Shown: positions 39,534 through 49,307 of the stretch, one piece after another
Layout: each line of letters opens with the position of its first letter
Numbering within the stretch: the stretch's first letter is position 1
Assembly: GCF_006717075.1 (NCBI RefSeq)
Contig: NZ_VFQC01000001.1
Location: 434,001 to 498,000 of the forward strand
Origin: Haloactinospora alba
Lineage (GTDB): Bacteria; Actinomycetota; Actinomycetes; Streptosporangiales; Streptosporangiaceae
DNA: 64,000 nt
Reading direction: 5' to 3'
Program-made: the position numbers and the translations under genes
The notes under the pieces: model-generated
Told to the model about the DNA's origin: nothing
Seen by the model: only the letters and a program-made list of their open reading frames with translations
Database searches by the model: none

Positions 39534-40745
39534 TCAGAGGAACGCGTGCCCCTCCCCCCGGTAGGTGGGGACGCTGCGGACGACGCGGGGCGGTTCGCCG
39601 TCCAGGACGTGCAGCTCGGCGAACCGTTCGCAGAGCTCGCCCGCCTTGGCGTGGCGCATCCAGACCCGGTCGCCGACCCGCAACGAGTCGGCGGCCTCCC
39701 CCAGCAGCGGCGTCTGCACCTCCCCGGCGCCCTCGGCGGAGCTGTAGTCGAGGCCGGCGGGCAGGTAGGGCTGGGGCAGCCGCTGGCTGTCGGCGGTTCC
39801 GGAGGCGAGGTAGCCGCCGCCGAGCGCCGTGGCGACACCGGGAGCGGGCCTGCGCACCACGGGCAGCGCGAACAGGGCGGCGGGCCGGCCGGTGAAACCG
39901 GAGTAGTGGTCGAACAGCCGCGGCTGGTACAGGCCCGAGCCCGCGGCGACCTCGGTGACGGCGCGTTCCCGGCTGGTGGTGTGCAGACTGCCCGTCCCGC
40001 CGCCGTTGACGAACCGGACGTCGGCGACGTCGCGCACCGCCCGCACGATCGCGGCGCGGCGGCGGGCCAGCTCGTGCCGGGAACGCCGCTGGACCCAGCG
40101 CAGCACCCGCCCGTACACCGGGCGTCCCGGCGGCGCGTCGCCGACCCCGGCGATCTGGGCCTCGTAGGCCATGATCCCGTCGAGGTGCAGGCCGGGCCGG
40201 CGGGTGATGTCGCGGGCGAGGCGCGCCGCCTGCTGCGGGGTGCGGACGGGGGAGCGGTGCGCGCCCACGCGCAGGCGCGGCCCGGCGGGCTGCCAGCTCG
40301 CGTCGATGTCGATGCAGACCTTGACGGGGTGTTCGGGGTCGGGGGCGGCCGCGGTGATCAGGTCGAGGTGGGCGGCGCTGTCCACCATCAGGGTGACGCT
40401 GGCCGCCGCGCGGGGGTCGGCCGCCAAGCGCGCGATGGCGCCGGTGTCGGTGGTGGGGTAGGCGACGACGATGTCGTCGCTGACGGGGCCGCTGGGGCCG
40501 TCAGCGGCGAGCCAGAGCGCCTCGGGCAGAGTGAACGCCAGAATCCCGCTGTATCCGGGGAAGCGCAGGATGTCGTCCAGGACGTGGCGGCACCGCACGG
40601 ACTTGCTTGCCACGCGGATGGTGGTCCCGCCGGCGCGGGCGGCCAGGTCGGCCGCGTTCGCGCGTAACGCGGCCGCGTCCACGACGGCGAACGGCGGTTC
40701 GAGTTCCCGGGTCGCCGCGTCGTACTGCGCGCGAGTGTCGGTCAT
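39534..40745 (-). CDS. Fold-type III PLP enzyme (amino-acid deaminase/aldolase family)
   Basis: 403 residues from ATG at 40745 (MTDTRAQYDAATRELEPPFA). The alanine-racemase-like barrel shows AVVDAAALRANAADLAARAG, and the PLP lysine is in RVASKSVRC near residue 50. VNGGGTGSLHTT contains the phosphate-binding glycine loop. The C-terminal beta domain has VGDRVWMRHAKAGELCERF, with the His-x-Cys pattern typical of the D-threonine aldolase group. It may act on D- or beta-hydroxy amino acids. Upstream codons to 40889 are open, but unlikely to be translated. Confidence 0.82.
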   Translation of the reverse strand: MTDTRAQYDAATRELEPPFAVVDAAALRANAADLAARAGGTTIRVASKSVRCRHVLDDILRFPGYSGILAFTLPEALWLAADGPSGPVSDDIVVAYPTTDTGAIARLAADPRAAASVTLMVDSAAHLDLITAAAPDPEHPVKVCIDIDASWQPAGPRLRVGAHRSPVRTPQQAARLARDITRRPGLHLDGIMAYEAQIAGVGDAPPGRPVYGRVLRWVQRRSRHELARRRAAIVRAVRDVADVRFVNGGGTGSLHTTSRERAVTEVAAGSGLYQPRLFDHYSGFTGRPAALFALPVVRRPAPGVATALGGGYLASGTADSQRLPQPYLPAGLDYSSAEGAGEVQTPLLGEAADSLRVGDRVWMRHAKAGELCERFAELHVLDGEPPRVVRSVPTYRGEGHAFL

Positions 40746-40830
40746 CCCGCGAGCATGCCACATTTCGCGAAAGATATTCACATATGGCTGGTGGGAGGGT
40801 CGGAGGCCGTGCGGGGACTGTATCGGAGGC

Positions 40831-41265
40831 CTACCCGTCGTCCGGGAGCAACCGGAAGGATCCGTGCGGAGTGAGGGGACGCAGCGCACGGAAATCGCGC
40901 CGGTCCAGCGTCAGTACCGCCGTCGTGCCGTACTCGGCGGCCAGGGCGACGTTCACAGCGTCAGCGAGGTCGAGGCCGAGAGCGGAGTGGCGCTGGCGCA
41001 CGGCATGGGCCGTGCCCAGCAGCTCGGTGCTGATCTCCGGGATGAGGAATCGCATGCGTCGCGCTTGCGTGAGGATGAACGAGGTGATCCCGTCGCGGGC
41101 GGCGGAGCCGAAGCGGGCTTTGGCCATATGGTCGGTCTCCGCGAGTACCAAGGGGGAGATGAGTACTGTTCCGGCTTCATCCAGTACGTTCCGGCATGCT
41201 GCGGAGTCGGTGGCGTTGCGGTCCGAAGCGGCGATGATCCCCGACGTGTCAGCGACGACGATCAC
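40831..41265 (-). CDS. PIN-domain toxin (VapC type)
   Basis: 144 residues. Acidic PIN-domain residues are present: D6 in VVADTSG, E43 in LAETDHMAK, D99 and D102 in GLDLADAVNVALA, and D121/D124 in LTLDRRDF. This is the metal site of an endoribonuclease, typically cutting tRNA or rRNA. The start overlaps the antitoxin stop by 4 bp, the standard VapBC layout. Product is cytoplasmic. Confidence 0.88.
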   Translation of the reverse strand: MIVVADTSGIIAASDRNATDSAACRNVLDEAGTVLISPLVLAETDHMAKARFGSAARDGITSFILTQARRMRFLIPEISTELLGTAHAVRQRHSALGLDLADAVNVALAAEYGTTAVLTLDRRDFRALRPLTPHGSFRLLPDDG

Positions 41266-41501
41266 TGGCCGGTCTTCCCGTCAGCGATCGTGGTGGTGAT
41301 CTCGTCATCGGAGACCGGCGCGCCGCCACCATCGAAGGTGGGCCAGGAGAGCGGTTCGTCCCAGACCCGGTTCGCCAGGGCCGCCATGTGGATACCCTCG
41401 CGGATGATCTCGGCTTCCGGGATACCGCGTCGCCGCGCGGATTCCTTGATGAGAGCCAGGTCCTCGGGGTGGGCGTACACATTCGTTCGCTGCATCGACA
41501 T
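41262..41501 (-). CDS. VapB-like ribbon-helix-helix antitoxin
   Basis: 79 residues. The first 45 form a ribbon-helix-helix: MQRTNVYAHPEDLALIKESA and RRRGIPEAEIIREGIHMAAL. The acidic C-terminal tail (DEPLSWPTFDGGG and onward) would wrap the PIN toxin. ATG at 41501 lies within one of two ACATGTAC boxes, suggesting autorepression. ATG two codons later is an alternative start. Confidence 0.82.
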   Translation of the reverse strand: MSMQRTNVYAHPEDLALIKESARRRGIPEAEIIREGIHMAALANRVWDEPLSWPTFDGGGAPVSDDEITTTIADGKTGQ

Positions 41502-41523
41502 GTACTAAGGGTAGCACATGTAC
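41498..41523 (-). promoter_or_regulatory. Likely VapBC operator
   Basis: Two copies of ACATGTAC, at 41498-41505 and 41516-41523, 18 bp apart, each with an internal ACATGT palindrome. One overlaps the vapB start codon. A leftward -10-like TACCCT lies between them, implying a leaderless transcript repressed by VapBC. Confidence 0.5.
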
Positions 41524-41571
41524 CACTGGTGCCCCATGTCACGGCCGCGCAGGCGCGATCGGCCGGCACAC

Positions 41572-41608
41572 GCGCACCCGCCGCGCGACGCGCCCGCGGC
41601 GGGTGCGC
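41572..41608 (-). terminator. Strong hairpin downstream of sdaA
   Basis: Perfect 14-bp inverted repeat, arms 41572-41585 and 41595-41608, 9-base loop, 135 bp beyond the sdaA stop and before the VapBC promoter. Confidence 0.6.
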
Positions 41609-41742
41609 GGGGAGAGGCCGAGGCGCCGGGCGGTGCCCCGCCGGGTGAGCTGAGCGCTCCGCACCGTTGACCAGGGCCGCGCGGTTGCGCGTGCCGCCCC
41701 TGGTCGGCCGCCCGCGACCGAGGCGCGGGTCCGCCGGCGGTC

Positions 41743-43152
41743 TCAGCACTCGATGACGTTGACGGCCAGCCCCCCGCGGCTCGTCTCCTTGTACTTGTCC
41801 ATCATGTCCGCGCCGGTGTTGCGCATGGTCCGGATGGCCTTGTCCAGCGACACGAAGTGGCTCCCGTCGCCGCGCATCGCGATGCGGGTGCCGCTGATCG
41901 CCTTCACCGACGCCAGCGCGTTGCGTTCGATGCACGGCACCTGCACCAGTCCGCCGATCGGGTCGCACGTCAGGCCGAGGTTGTGCTCCATGGCGATCTC
42001 CGCGGCGTTCTCCACCTGTTCCGAGGAGGCGCCCAACGCCTCGGCGAGCCCGCCCGCGGCCATCGACGACGCCGAACCGACCTCGCCCTGGCAGCCCACC
42101 TCGGCGCCCGAGATGGAGGCGTTCTGCTTGAACAGGATGCCGATCGCGCCGGCCGTGAGCAGGAAACGCACCACCCCCTCCTCACCGGCGTCGCGGGTGA
42201 AGTGCATGTAGTAGTGCAGCACGGCCGGGATGATGCCGGCGGCGCCGTTCGTCGGCGCGGTCACCACGCGCCCGCCCGCCGCGTTCTCCTCGTTGACCGC
42301 CAGCGCGTAGAGCGTGATCCAGTCGCTGCCCCGCATGGGGTCGTCCAGCTCGGGCGGGTCCGGTTTGATCAGCCCCTCGCTGTCGCACTGCCCGCCCAGC
42401 TGCCGGTACAACCCGGGCGCGCGCCGGGGGACGTTGAGCCCGCCGGGAAGAGTCCCCTCGCTGTTCACCCCGTGCCGCACGCACTCGCGCATGGTCCGCC
42501 AGATCTCCAGCAGCTGGCCGCGGACCTCCGAGGCGCTGCGGCCGAACGCCTGCTCGTTGGCGAGCATGATGTCGCTGATCGACATGCCCGTGTCCCGGCA
42601 CAGCGCCAGCAGCTCGGCGGCGGTACCGAACGGGTGGGGCAGCGGGGTGTCGTCCTCCTTGATCCGGTCGGAGCCGGTGGCCTGCTCGTTCACCACGAAA
42701 CCGCCGCCCACCGAGTAGTAGGCCGCGGCGAGGAGCTCCTCCCCGTCGGCGTCGTGGGCGAGGAACCGCATCCCGTTGGGGTGGCCGGGCAGCTGCTCCT
42801 TGCGCCGGAACTCGATGTCCTCGGCCGGGTCGAAGGCCACCTCGCGCCCGCCGCCCAGCCGCAGCCGGCCGGTGTCGCGCACCGCCGCCAGCAGGTCGGG
42901 GACGGCGTCCACGTCGACACCCTCCGGGGTCTCGCCGAGCAGGCCGAGGATGATCGCGGTGTCGCTCCCGTGCCCCTTCCCGGTCAGCGCGAGCGAGCCG
43001 TACAGCTGCGCCCGGACACGGGCGGTGCGCTGCTGCAGCCCCTCCTGCGCCAGCCGGGACACGAACGTGCGGGCGGCACGCATCGGACCGACCGTGTGCG
43101 AGCTCGACGGGCCGATTCCGATGGAGAAAAGATCGAAGACGCTGATGGCCAA
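41743..43152 (-). CDS. sdaA: L-serine ammonia-lyase (iron-sulfur, single chain)
   Basis: 469 residues from TTG at 43152, chosen because GAGGAGGG lies 7 nt upstream and it gives the conserved N-terminus [23 protein letters not shown] at 43176 is an alternative. The beta domain and alpha domain are fused as in SdaA. Cluster-ligand regions are visible: [39 protein letters not shown] and the catalytic SSSHT. It deaminates serine to pyruvate and ammonia. It follows glyA by 128 bp on the same strand and may be the last step of a glycine disposal route. Confidence 0.95.
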   Translation of the reverse strand: MAISVFDLFSIGIGPSSSHTVGPMRAARTFVSRLAQEGLQQRTARVRAQLYGSLALTGKGHGSDTAIILGLLGETPEGVDVDAVPDLLAAVRDTGRLRLGGGREVAFDPAEDIEFRRKEQLPGHPNGMRFLAHDADGEELLAAAYYSVGGGFVVNEQATGSDRIKEDDTPLPHPFGTAAELLALCRDTGMSISDIMLANEQAFGRSASEVRGQLLEIWRTMRECVRHGVNSEGTLPGGLNVPRRAPGLYRQLGGQCDSEGLIKPDPPELDDPMRGSDWITLYALAVNEENAAGGRVVTAPTNGAAGIIPAVLHYYMHFTRDAGEEGVVRFLLTAGAIGILFKQNASISGAEVGCQGEVGSASSMAAGGLAEALGASSEQVENAAEIAMEHNLGLTCDPIGGLVQVPCIERNALASVKAISGTRIAMRGDGSHFVSLDKAIRTMRNTGADMMDKYKETSRGGLAVNVIEC

Positions 43153-43280
43153 TGTCCTGCCCTCCTCGTTGAGCACAGGGAAGTGGATTGTCCTCCAGAC
43201 AGGTGTAGCCGGATCACGCGCCGCCGGTTTCCCAACAACGCACGACCCGGCTACCTCTGTCGGGTAGGGGAGTGTGGCCC

Positions 43281-44552
43281 CTACTGGTTCCGGTAGAGCG
43301 GATGCTTCGTCGCGAGCGCGTCAACCCGACGCCGCAGCGACTCCGCCTCGTACTCCGGGGTGAGTGCCTGGGCGATGATGTCGGACACCTCGGTGAAGTC
43401 CGCGTCGTCGAAGCCCCGGGTGGCCAGCGCCGACGTGCCGATGCGCAGGCCGGAGGTGACCATCGGCGGGCGCGGGTCGTTGGGCACCGCGTTGCGGTTC
43501 ACCGTGATGCCGATCTCGTGCAGCCGGTCCTCGGCCTCCTGGCCGTTGAGTTGTGAGTTCACCAGGTCCACCAGCACCAGGTGGACGTCGGTGCCGCCGC
43601 TGAGCACGTTCACCCCGGCCGCGGCGGTGTCCTCCCGGGTGAGCCGCTCGGCGAGGATCTTCGCGCCGGAGACGGTGCGCCGCTGCCGGTCGGCGAACTC
43701 CTCGCCGGCGGCGACCTTCAGCGCGACTGCCTTGCCCGCGATGACGTGCTCCAGCGGGCCGCCCTGCATGCCGGGGAACACCGCCGAGTTGATCTTCTTG
43801 GCGTACTCCTCCTTGGCGAGGATGAGCCCGCTGCGGGGGCCGCCGAGGGTCTTGTGCGTGGTGGTGGTGACCACGTCGGCGTACGGCACCGGGTTGGGGT
43901 GCACGCCGCCCGCGACCAGACCGGCGAAGTGCGCCATGTCCACCAGGAGCAGCGCGCCCACCCGGTCGGCGATCTCGCGGAACCGCGCGAAGTCGAGCTG
44001 GCGCGGGTAGGCGGACCAGCCGGCCACGATCATCTTGGGCTGGTGCTCGGTGGCGAGCTTCTCCACCTCGTCGTAGTCGATCAGCCCGTCCTCGTCCCGG
44101 ACGTGGTAGGCCACGGGGTTGAGGATCTTACCGGAGTAGTTGATCTTCATCCCGTGGGTGAGGTGCCCGCCGTGCGCCAGGTCCAGCCCGAGGATGGTGT
44201 CGCCCGGCTTGAGCAGCGCGAAGTACACGGCCGTGTTGGCCTGGGCGCCCGAGTGCGGCTGGACGTTGGCGTACTCGGCGCCGAACAGTTCCTTCGCCCG
44301 GTCGATGGCGAGCTGCTCGACGACGTCGACGTGCTCGCAGCCGCCGTAGTAGCGGCGTCCCGGGTAGCCCTCGGCGTACTTGTTGGTCAGTACGGTCCCC
44401 TGGGCTTCCAGGACCGCCTGCGGCGCGAAGTTCTCGGAGGCGATCATCTCCAGGGTTTGGCGCTGCCGACCCAACTCGTCGTCGACGGCGGCGGCGACGT
44501 CGGGATCGAGCTGTTCCAGCGACTGATCGAGAAGGTTCTTCTCGGAGGACAT
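43281..44552 (-). CDS. glyA: Serine hydroxymethyltransferase
   Basis: 423 residues from ATG at 44552 with AAGG eight bases upstream; a GTG at 44567 would overlap gcvH. The PLP lysine is Lys234 in [36 protein letters not shown] and [15 protein letters not shown] are family signatures. It interconverts serine plus tetrahydrofolate and glycine plus methylene-tetrahydrofolate. It starts 4 bp after gcvH, so glycine cleavage and this step are co-expressed. Confidence 0.97.
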   Translation of the reverse strand: MSSEKNLLDQSLEQLDPDVAAAVDDELGRQRQTLEMIASENFAPQAVLEAQGTVLTNKYAEGYPGRRYYGGCEHVDVVEQLAIDRAKELFGAEYANVQPHSGAQANTAVYFALLKPGDTILGLDLAHGGHLTHGMKINYSGKILNPVAYHVRDEDGLIDYDEVEKLATEHQPKMIVAGWSAYPRQLDFARFREIADRVGALLLVDMAHFAGLVAGGVHPNPVPYADVVTTTTHKTLGGPRSGLILAKEEYAKKINSAVFPGMQGGPLEHVIAGKAVALKVAAGEEFADRQRRTVSGAKILAERLTREDTAAAGVNVLSGGTDVHLVLVDLVNSQLNGQEAEDRLHEIGITVNRNAVPNDPRPPMVTSGLRIGTSALATRGFDDADFTEVSDIIAQALTPEYEAESLRRRVDALATKHPLYRNQ

Positions 44553-44556
44553 CTGA

Positions 44557-44937
44557 TTAACCTTCACCTTCGGTCAGTTGGGTGTACTGCTCCGGAGTGA
44601 GCAGGTTGGACGGTTCGTCGGTGAGTTCCACCTTGAACAGCCAGCCTTGGCCATAGGGGTCCGTTCCGATGAGCTCCGGCTCGTCCACAGCGGTGCGGTT
44701 CACGTCGACGACCTCACCGTTGACGGGGGAGTAGAGGTCGCTGACCGATTTGGTCGACTCGACCTCGCCGCAGGTGTCGCCCGCCGCGACGGTCGTGTCC
44801 ACCTCGGGCGGTTCCACGTAGACGATGTCGCCCAGCGCCTCGGCGGCGTAGGCCGTGATGCCGATGGTGGCGACACCGTCGTTGATGGCGACCCATTCGT
44901 GCTCGTTCGTGTAGTTCAGCTCAGCGGGAACGCTCAA
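44557..44937 (-). CDS. gcvH: Glycine cleavage system H protein
   Basis: 126-residue lipoyl carrier. The lipoylated residue is Lys63 in [35 protein letters not shown] is the family N-terminus. The start is TTG at 44937, with GGAG seven bases upstream. It shuttles the methylamine group between GcvP, GcvT and Lpd. It follows gcvT by 190 bp on the same strand. gcvP is not in this window. Confidence 0.96.
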   Translation of the reverse strand: MSVPAELNYTNEHEWVAINDGVATIGITAYAAEALGDIVYVEPPEVDTTVAAGDTCGEVESTKSVSDLYSPVNGEVVDVNRTAVDEPELIGTDPYGQGWLFKVELTDEPSNLLTPEQYTQLTEGEG

Positions 44938-45127
44938 TTCGACTCTCCAGGAGGTTTTCCATTGTCCGGAACGGCCTGGCCGGGGTGCGGACGCCTCGTG
45001 CTTCCACTACCACGCGGCCCTGTACCAGGCGCGGGCGCCGCGCTCGACCCGCCCGGTGAGATTCTGCCGGGCGGGCGGCGCTGCCCGCAGCCGTGGCTCG
45101 CGCCATGGCCCACGCGGGGCCGGGATC

Positions 45128-46255
45128 TCAGCGATCCCGCTTGTAGAAGGGCAGGTCGACGACGTCGACCTCCTCCGGGCGCCCCCGCACGTCCACGGCG
45201 AACGTGCCTGCCGCGGCCGACAGGCCACCGTCGACGTAGGCCATGGCGATAGGACTTCCCAGCGTAGGCGACGGTGCTCCGCTGGTGACGTTGCCCACCA
45301 CCTGGCCGTCGCACAGCACGTTCTGGTCTTTGCGCGGCACTCGGCGGCCCCGGCCGACGAGCCCCACCAGGCGGCGCGGACGCTGGCTCTCCGACGCCTC
45401 GGCGAGGGCGGCGCGGCCGACGAAGTCACCGGGCTTGTCGAACTTCACCACCCGGCCCTGGCCGGCGGAGAAGGGCGTGATGTCGGCGCTGAGCTCGTTG
45501 CCGTACAGCGGCATCCCCGCCTCCAGACGCAGCGTGTCCCGCGCCGACAGGCCGGCGGGGACCAGCCCGTACTGTTCGCCCTCGGAAAGCAGCGCCCGCC
45601 ACACCTCGGGCGCGGCCGACGCGGGCTTGAGGAAGATCTCGAATCCGTCCTCGCCGGTGTAGCCGGTGCGGGCGAGCAGCACCTCGTGCCCGGCGACGGT
45701 GTGCCGGTAGCCGGCGTAGTAGCGGATCTGGTCCAGGTCGGCGTCGGTGAGCGGCGCCAGGATGCGGGCGGCCTCGGGACCCTGCAGGGCCAGCAGGGCG
45801 TAGTCCTCGGTCTGGTCGTCCACCCGGGCGTCGAAACCGGTGGAGCGTTGCGTGAGGGCGGCCAGCACGGTGTCCGCGTTGGCGGCGTTGGCGACCACCA
45901 GGTAGTCGTCGTCGGCCAGCCGGTACACGATGAGGTCGTCCAGCACCCCGCCGTCCTCGGCGGTGATCATCGTGTAGCGCGCGCGTCCGATCTTGACGGC
46001 CGACAGGTGGCCCACCATGGCGTAGTCGAGGAGGTCGGCCGCCTGCGGGCCGGTGATGCGGATCTCTCCCATGTGAGAGAGGTCGAAAAGGGCCGCTTTC
46101 TCCCGCACCGCCGTGTGCTCGGCTTTCTCGCTGCTGTACCGCAACGGCATCAGCCAGCCGGCGAAGTCGACCAGTGTCGCACCGAGGTGTTCGTGCGTCT
46201 CGCGCAGCGCGGTCTCGCGCGGTTGCGCGTCCGTGCCGCTGTCAGGCGCTGTCAT
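45128..46255 (-). CDS. gcvT: Glycine cleavage system T protein (aminomethyltransferase)
   Basis: 375 residues. Signatures: VDFAGWLMPLRYSSEKAEHT, LFDLSHMGEIRITGP, RTGYTGEDGFEIF and the folate-site ARDTLRLEAGMPLYGNEL. It transfers the methylene group from H-protein-bound aminomethyl to tetrahydrofolate and releases ammonia. It is the first gene after the tandem glycine riboswitch, which should raise its expression when glycine is high. Confidence 0.97.
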   Translation of the reverse strand: MTAPDSGTDAQPRETALRETHEHLGATLVDFAGWLMPLRYSSEKAEHTAVREKAALFDLSHMGEIRITGPQAADLLDYAMVGHLSAVKIGRARYTMITAEDGGVLDDLIVYRLADDDYLVVANAANADTVLAALTQRSTGFDARVDDQTEDYALLALQGPEAARILAPLTDADLDQIRYYAGYRHTVAGHEVLLARTGYTGEDGFEIFLKPASAAPEVWRALLSEGEQYGLVPAGLSARDTLRLEAGMPLYGNELSADITPFSAGQGRVVKFDKPGDFVGRAALAEASESQRPRRLVGLVGRGRRVPRKDQNVLCDGQVVGNVTSGAPSPTLGSPIAMAYVDGGLSAAAGTFAVDVRGRPEEVDVVDLPFYKRDR

Positions 46256-46301
46256 TGTTCTCCCGCGAGGATGGGCGTCGTGTCAGTGCAGGCGTTGCCA
46301 T

Positions 46302-46490
46302 CCTCCCCCTCTGTCATCGGTGCCTGAGAGCTTCGCCGCGCCGAGCGGCTTGCACCTTCGGCGAGGGGCCACCCGCGGCCCCTGCTTTCCAGAGTGGTCT
46401 CACCCGTACGGTCCGTCGCGCCTGAGAGGTTCTGCGGGGAGGAATTGCTCCTTCGGCGGTCCGCGCTGGCTGCGAGGACACTCTCCCGTG
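46302..46490 (-). ncRNA. Tandem glycine riboswitch
   Basis: On the minus strand, aptamer 1 begins GGGAGAGTG near 46488 and contains GCCGAAGGAGCAA (46446-46458) and CTCTCAGGC. Aptamer 2 follows a short linker with GACCACTCTGG, GCCGAAGGTGCAAGCC and CTCTCAGGCACCGATGACAG, ending near 46305. These are the conserved elements of the gcvT-type tandem glycine riboswitch. It ends about 50 bp before gcvT; a switch hairpin in that stretch cannot be fixed. Confidence 0.95.
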
Positions 46491-46510
46491 CGGGGTCGTT
46501 GACTGGCTTT

Positions 46511-47060
46511 CAGCCTAGCAGTGCCGTTTCCCTGAGCCCAGAGCGCGGGTGCGGGTCGGCGTTCTGACCAGTGCCTCTCCCGCCGCGCGGGTGGATGTGG
46601 AGCGGTGTGCGGGAACTCCGGCGCTCGGCTCGTCACGGCCCGGCCGGCGGGGTGGAGCCCTGGGGGCAGCCCACACCACCCCCAGGGCGAATTCGGCAGC
46701 ATGCCAACGCGAACACGAGTTCGTAACCGAACTGCCGACACCGGTCATTCTGCCGGACGCCGTCCCGGCGCGCTGGAGAATCCGAAAAAACTCCTCTGAC
46801 CAGGGGGTTCGTGCTGTCGGTATGGGCGGTGGGATGAGGAGGAGGCGCGGGGAACCGGCCGGTACGGTCCGTGCCGCCGCGCCACCGAACCCGGAACCGG
46901 CTCCGCGCTCGGCCGCCGGCCCCCGGGCCAGTGCCACGTTCGGCGTCTCACTCTGGCAAGGCCCTGGCGCGGAGCCGTGCGGGAGGTACTCGCCGTCCCC
47001 GGGGAGGCCGCGGCCGGGTGCGGGACGGAAGCGGGCGCCCCCGGGGACGGTGTCGGCGCG
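46511..47060. other. Intergenic region between riboswitch and DAHP synthase
   Basis: 550 bp. It must hold the leftward promoter of the gcv operon. Frames on both strands are open but Arg/Pro/Ala-biased and unrecognisable. An inverted repeat AGTTCG-TAAC-CGAACT lies near 46721-46736. Confidence 0.4.
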
Positions 47061-48116
47061 TCACGCCTTGCGGCGCTGGCGCACTGCCTCGGCGAGGCCG
47101 TTCAGTACCTCCTCGGTCGTCTCCCAGCTCATGCACGAGTCGGTGATGGACTGGCCGTAGGCGAGCTGGTCGGGGGAGGTGAGCTTCTGGGCGCCCTCCT
47201 GCAGGAAGCTCTCCAGCATGACGCCGGTGATGCCGTGCTGCCCCGCGGCGACCTGGCGCGCGATGTCCTCGGCCACGCCCGGCTGGCGCGTGTGGTCCTT
47301 GCCGCTGTTGGCGTGGCTCGCGTCGATCATCAGCCGCCGCGGCAGTCCGGCGCGTTCCACCGTGTCCAGCGCGGCGTTCACGCTGTCGGCGTCGTAGTTC
47401 GGTCCGCCGCGTCCGCCGCGCAGGATCACGTGGCAGTCCGGGTTGCCGGAGGTGTTCACCACCGACCCGGCACCGGCCGGGTCGACGCCGAAGAAGGTGT
47501 GCGGGGCGTCCGCGGCGCCGCAGGCGTCCACGGCGGCCTGGACGTCGCCGTCCGTGCCGTTCTTGAACCCGACGGGCATGCTCAGTCCGCTGCTGAGCTG
47601 GCGGTGCACCTGGCTCTCGGTGGTGCGCGCGCCGATGGCGCCCCAGGCGACCGCGTCCGCGATGTACTGCGGGGTGATCGGGTCGAGGAACTCCGTCCCG
47701 GCCGGGACACCCAGCGAGCTGATGTCCAGCAGGAGCTTGCGCGCCGTGCGCAGCCCCCGGTGCACGTCGTAGCTCTCGTCCAGACCCGGGTCGTTGATGA
47801 GCCCCTTCCACCCCAGGGTGGTGCGCGGCTTCTCGAAGTACACCCGCATCACCACGCGCAGTTCCTCCTGCACGGCGGGCGCGAGGCCGGAGAGGCGCTG
47901 CGCGTACTCCAGCGCGGCGGCGGTGTCGTGTACCGAGCACGGGCCCGTGATGACGAGCAGCCGGTCGTCGGTCCCGTCCAGGATGTTCTTCACGTCGCCG
48001 CGGGCGTCGGCGACGAGCGAGGCTCGCTCCGGTCCCATCGGCAGCTCGGCGAGGAGGTCGCGCGGCGCGATGAGCGGTTGGTAACTGGCGACCCGCGTGT
48101 CGTTGGTGTTCGGCAT
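47061..48116 (-). CDS. 3-deoxy-7-phosphoheptulonate synthase (class I, AroF/G/H type)
   Basis: 351 residues. It condenses phosphoenolpyruvate and erythrose 4-phosphate, the first step of the shikimate pathway. LLVITGPCSVHDTAAALEYA (residues 54-73), RVYFEKPRTTLGWKGLINDP and ARTTESQVHRQLSSGLSMPV contain the PEP- and metal-site residues (Cys in GPCS, KPRT). This is the class I-alpha enzyme; many actinomycetes rely on the unrelated class II enzyme, so a second isozyme elsewhere is likely. No attenuator or leader peptide is obvious. Confidence 0.95.
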   Translation of the reverse strand: MPNTNDTRVASYQPLIAPRDLLAELPMGPERASLVADARGDVKNILDGTDDRLLVITGPCSVHDTAAALEYAQRLSGLAPAVQEELRVVMRVYFEKPRTTLGWKGLINDPGLDESYDVHRGLRTARKLLLDISSLGVPAGTEFLDPITPQYIADAVAWGAIGARTTESQVHRQLSSGLSMPVGFKNGTDGDVQAAVDACGAADAPHTFFGVDPAGAGSVVNTSGNPDCHVILRGGRGGPNYDADSVNAALDTVERAGLPRRLMIDASHANSGKDHTRQPGVAEDIARQVAAGQHGITGVMLESFLQEGAQKLTSPDQLAYGQSITDSCMSWETTEEVLNGLAEAVRQRRKA

Positions 48117-48149
48117 GGTGTAGCTCTCCCTCTCCCGGTTTCCCCACTA

Positions 48150-48251
48150 CGCACACTAGTGCGTCCAGTCGTGTGCGGGATGCAACGTCACTGAGCTGCG
48201 GAAATACAGAAAATCCGCGACTGGCCAGAGTCGCACACGGCATCGTGTGCG
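48150..48251. repeat. Four CGCACAC boxes between DAHP synthase and the integrase
   Basis: CGCACAC at 48150-48156, CGTGTGCG at 48170-48177, CGCACACG at 48232-48239 and CGTGTGCG at 48244-48251, that is, two inverted pairs. The second pair forms an 8-bp hairpin with a 4-base loop. They could be integrase arm sites near attL, or operators for either flanking promoter. Confidence 0.5.
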
Positions 48252-48295
48252 TACTATTCCGCCGCCGTGCGACTCCGACCGCCCGAGGAGTAGTC

Positions 48296-49267
48296 ATGCC
48301 GCGCAAGGCCACTATCGCCGACACGCCCGTCGGCGACCTGTCCCACTCCTGGACGCGTTACCTGCGAGCCGAGAGCAAAAGCGACACGACCATCCGCAAC
48401 TATCTTCGCACCCTTCGTCAGTTCTCGGCCTACCTGGACGAGAACCGGTCGTCGGCCACGCCGGCTGAGATCGGCGATGAGGAGATCCAGGACTTCCTCA
48501 TCGCCGTGGCCGATCGCACCAGCAGCAACACTGCTGCGTTCCACTACCGAAACCTCAAGGCGTTGTACAAGTGGCTGACGTCCGGCCGGGAGCAGGCGAT
48601 CCGCCGGTCGGAGAACCCGATGCTCGACGTCACCCCGCCGAAGACCGTGGATCCCCCACGGCCGGCCTTCTCCGACGAGGAGGTCCAGTCCCTGATCAAG
48701 GCGTGCCGCGGCACCAGCTTCGCGGCGCGCCGCGACGAGGCGATCATCCGAACGTTCTGGGGTACGGGCATCCGTCTCGGGGGCATGACCGGTCTGCGCT
48801 ACGACCCGGACCACCCTCAACTCGACAACGACGACAAGAATGACGTGTTCCTCGACGGCAAGCAGCCATTGTTGCGGCTGAGGTTGAAGGGGGGCCGGGT
48901 GCACCTGGTGCCGATCGGAGCGAAGACCGTGATGGCCCTCGACCGGTACCTGCGGGCGCGGGCCACTCACTCTAAGGCTCATGCCTCTGCGTTGTGGATT
49001 GGTCAGCAGGGCGGGCTCGCCACTGAGGGTATCCAGCGCATCCTCAAGCGCCGCGCCACCCAGGCGGGGATCACGTCTCGGGTGCATGCCCACAGGTTCC
49101 GCCGCACGTTGGCGACCCGGTTGCTGGATGAGGATGTGGACCGGACCTACGTCGCCCAGATCCTCGGGTGGCAGGACCTGCGCCACGTCGCCCTCTACGC
49201 TTCGGACACGGAACAGCAGCGGGCGTGGTCCGCGCTACAGCGAGCAGGCATCGACGGCAGAGTGTGA
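48296..49267 (+). CDS. Tyrosine recombinase (phage-type integrase)
   Basis: 323 residues from ATG at 48296 with GAGGAG five bases upstream. The N-terminal SAM-like DNA-binding domain (SHSWTRYLRAESKSDTTIRN) is followed by the catalytic domain with Arg160 in GTGIRLGGMTGL, His266 and Arg269 in HRFRRTLAT, Trp292 in GWQDLRH and nucleophile Tyr301. It integrates and excises the element that begins here. The attachment site is probably in the 180 bp to its left. A U-rich terminator follows the gene. Confidence 0.92.
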   Translation: MPRKATIADTPVGDLSHSWTRYLRAESKSDTTIRNYLRTLRQFSAYLDENRSSATPAEIGDEEIQDFLIAVADRTSSNTAAFHYRNLKALYKWLTSGREQAIRRSENPMLDVTPPKTVDPPRPAFSDEEVQSLIKACRGTSFAARRDEAIIRTFWGTGIRLGGMTGLRYDPDHPQLDNDDKNDVFLDGKQPLLRLRLKGGRVHLVPIGAKTVMALDRYLRARATHSKAHASALWIGQQGGLATEGIQRILKRRATQAGITSRVHAHRFRRTLATRLLDEDVDRTYVAQILGWQDLRHVALYASDTEQQRAWSALQRAGIDGRV

Positions 49268-49307
49268 CCCAGATGAACGGGTCCACCCGCTGACTGCAGA
49301 GTTCAGT

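Noticed and set aside
46549-47160. Long frame between the riboswitch and DAHP synthase
   Set aside because: It runs into the DAHP synthase gene on the other strand, and its sequence is Arg/Pro/Ala biased without homology I can recognise.
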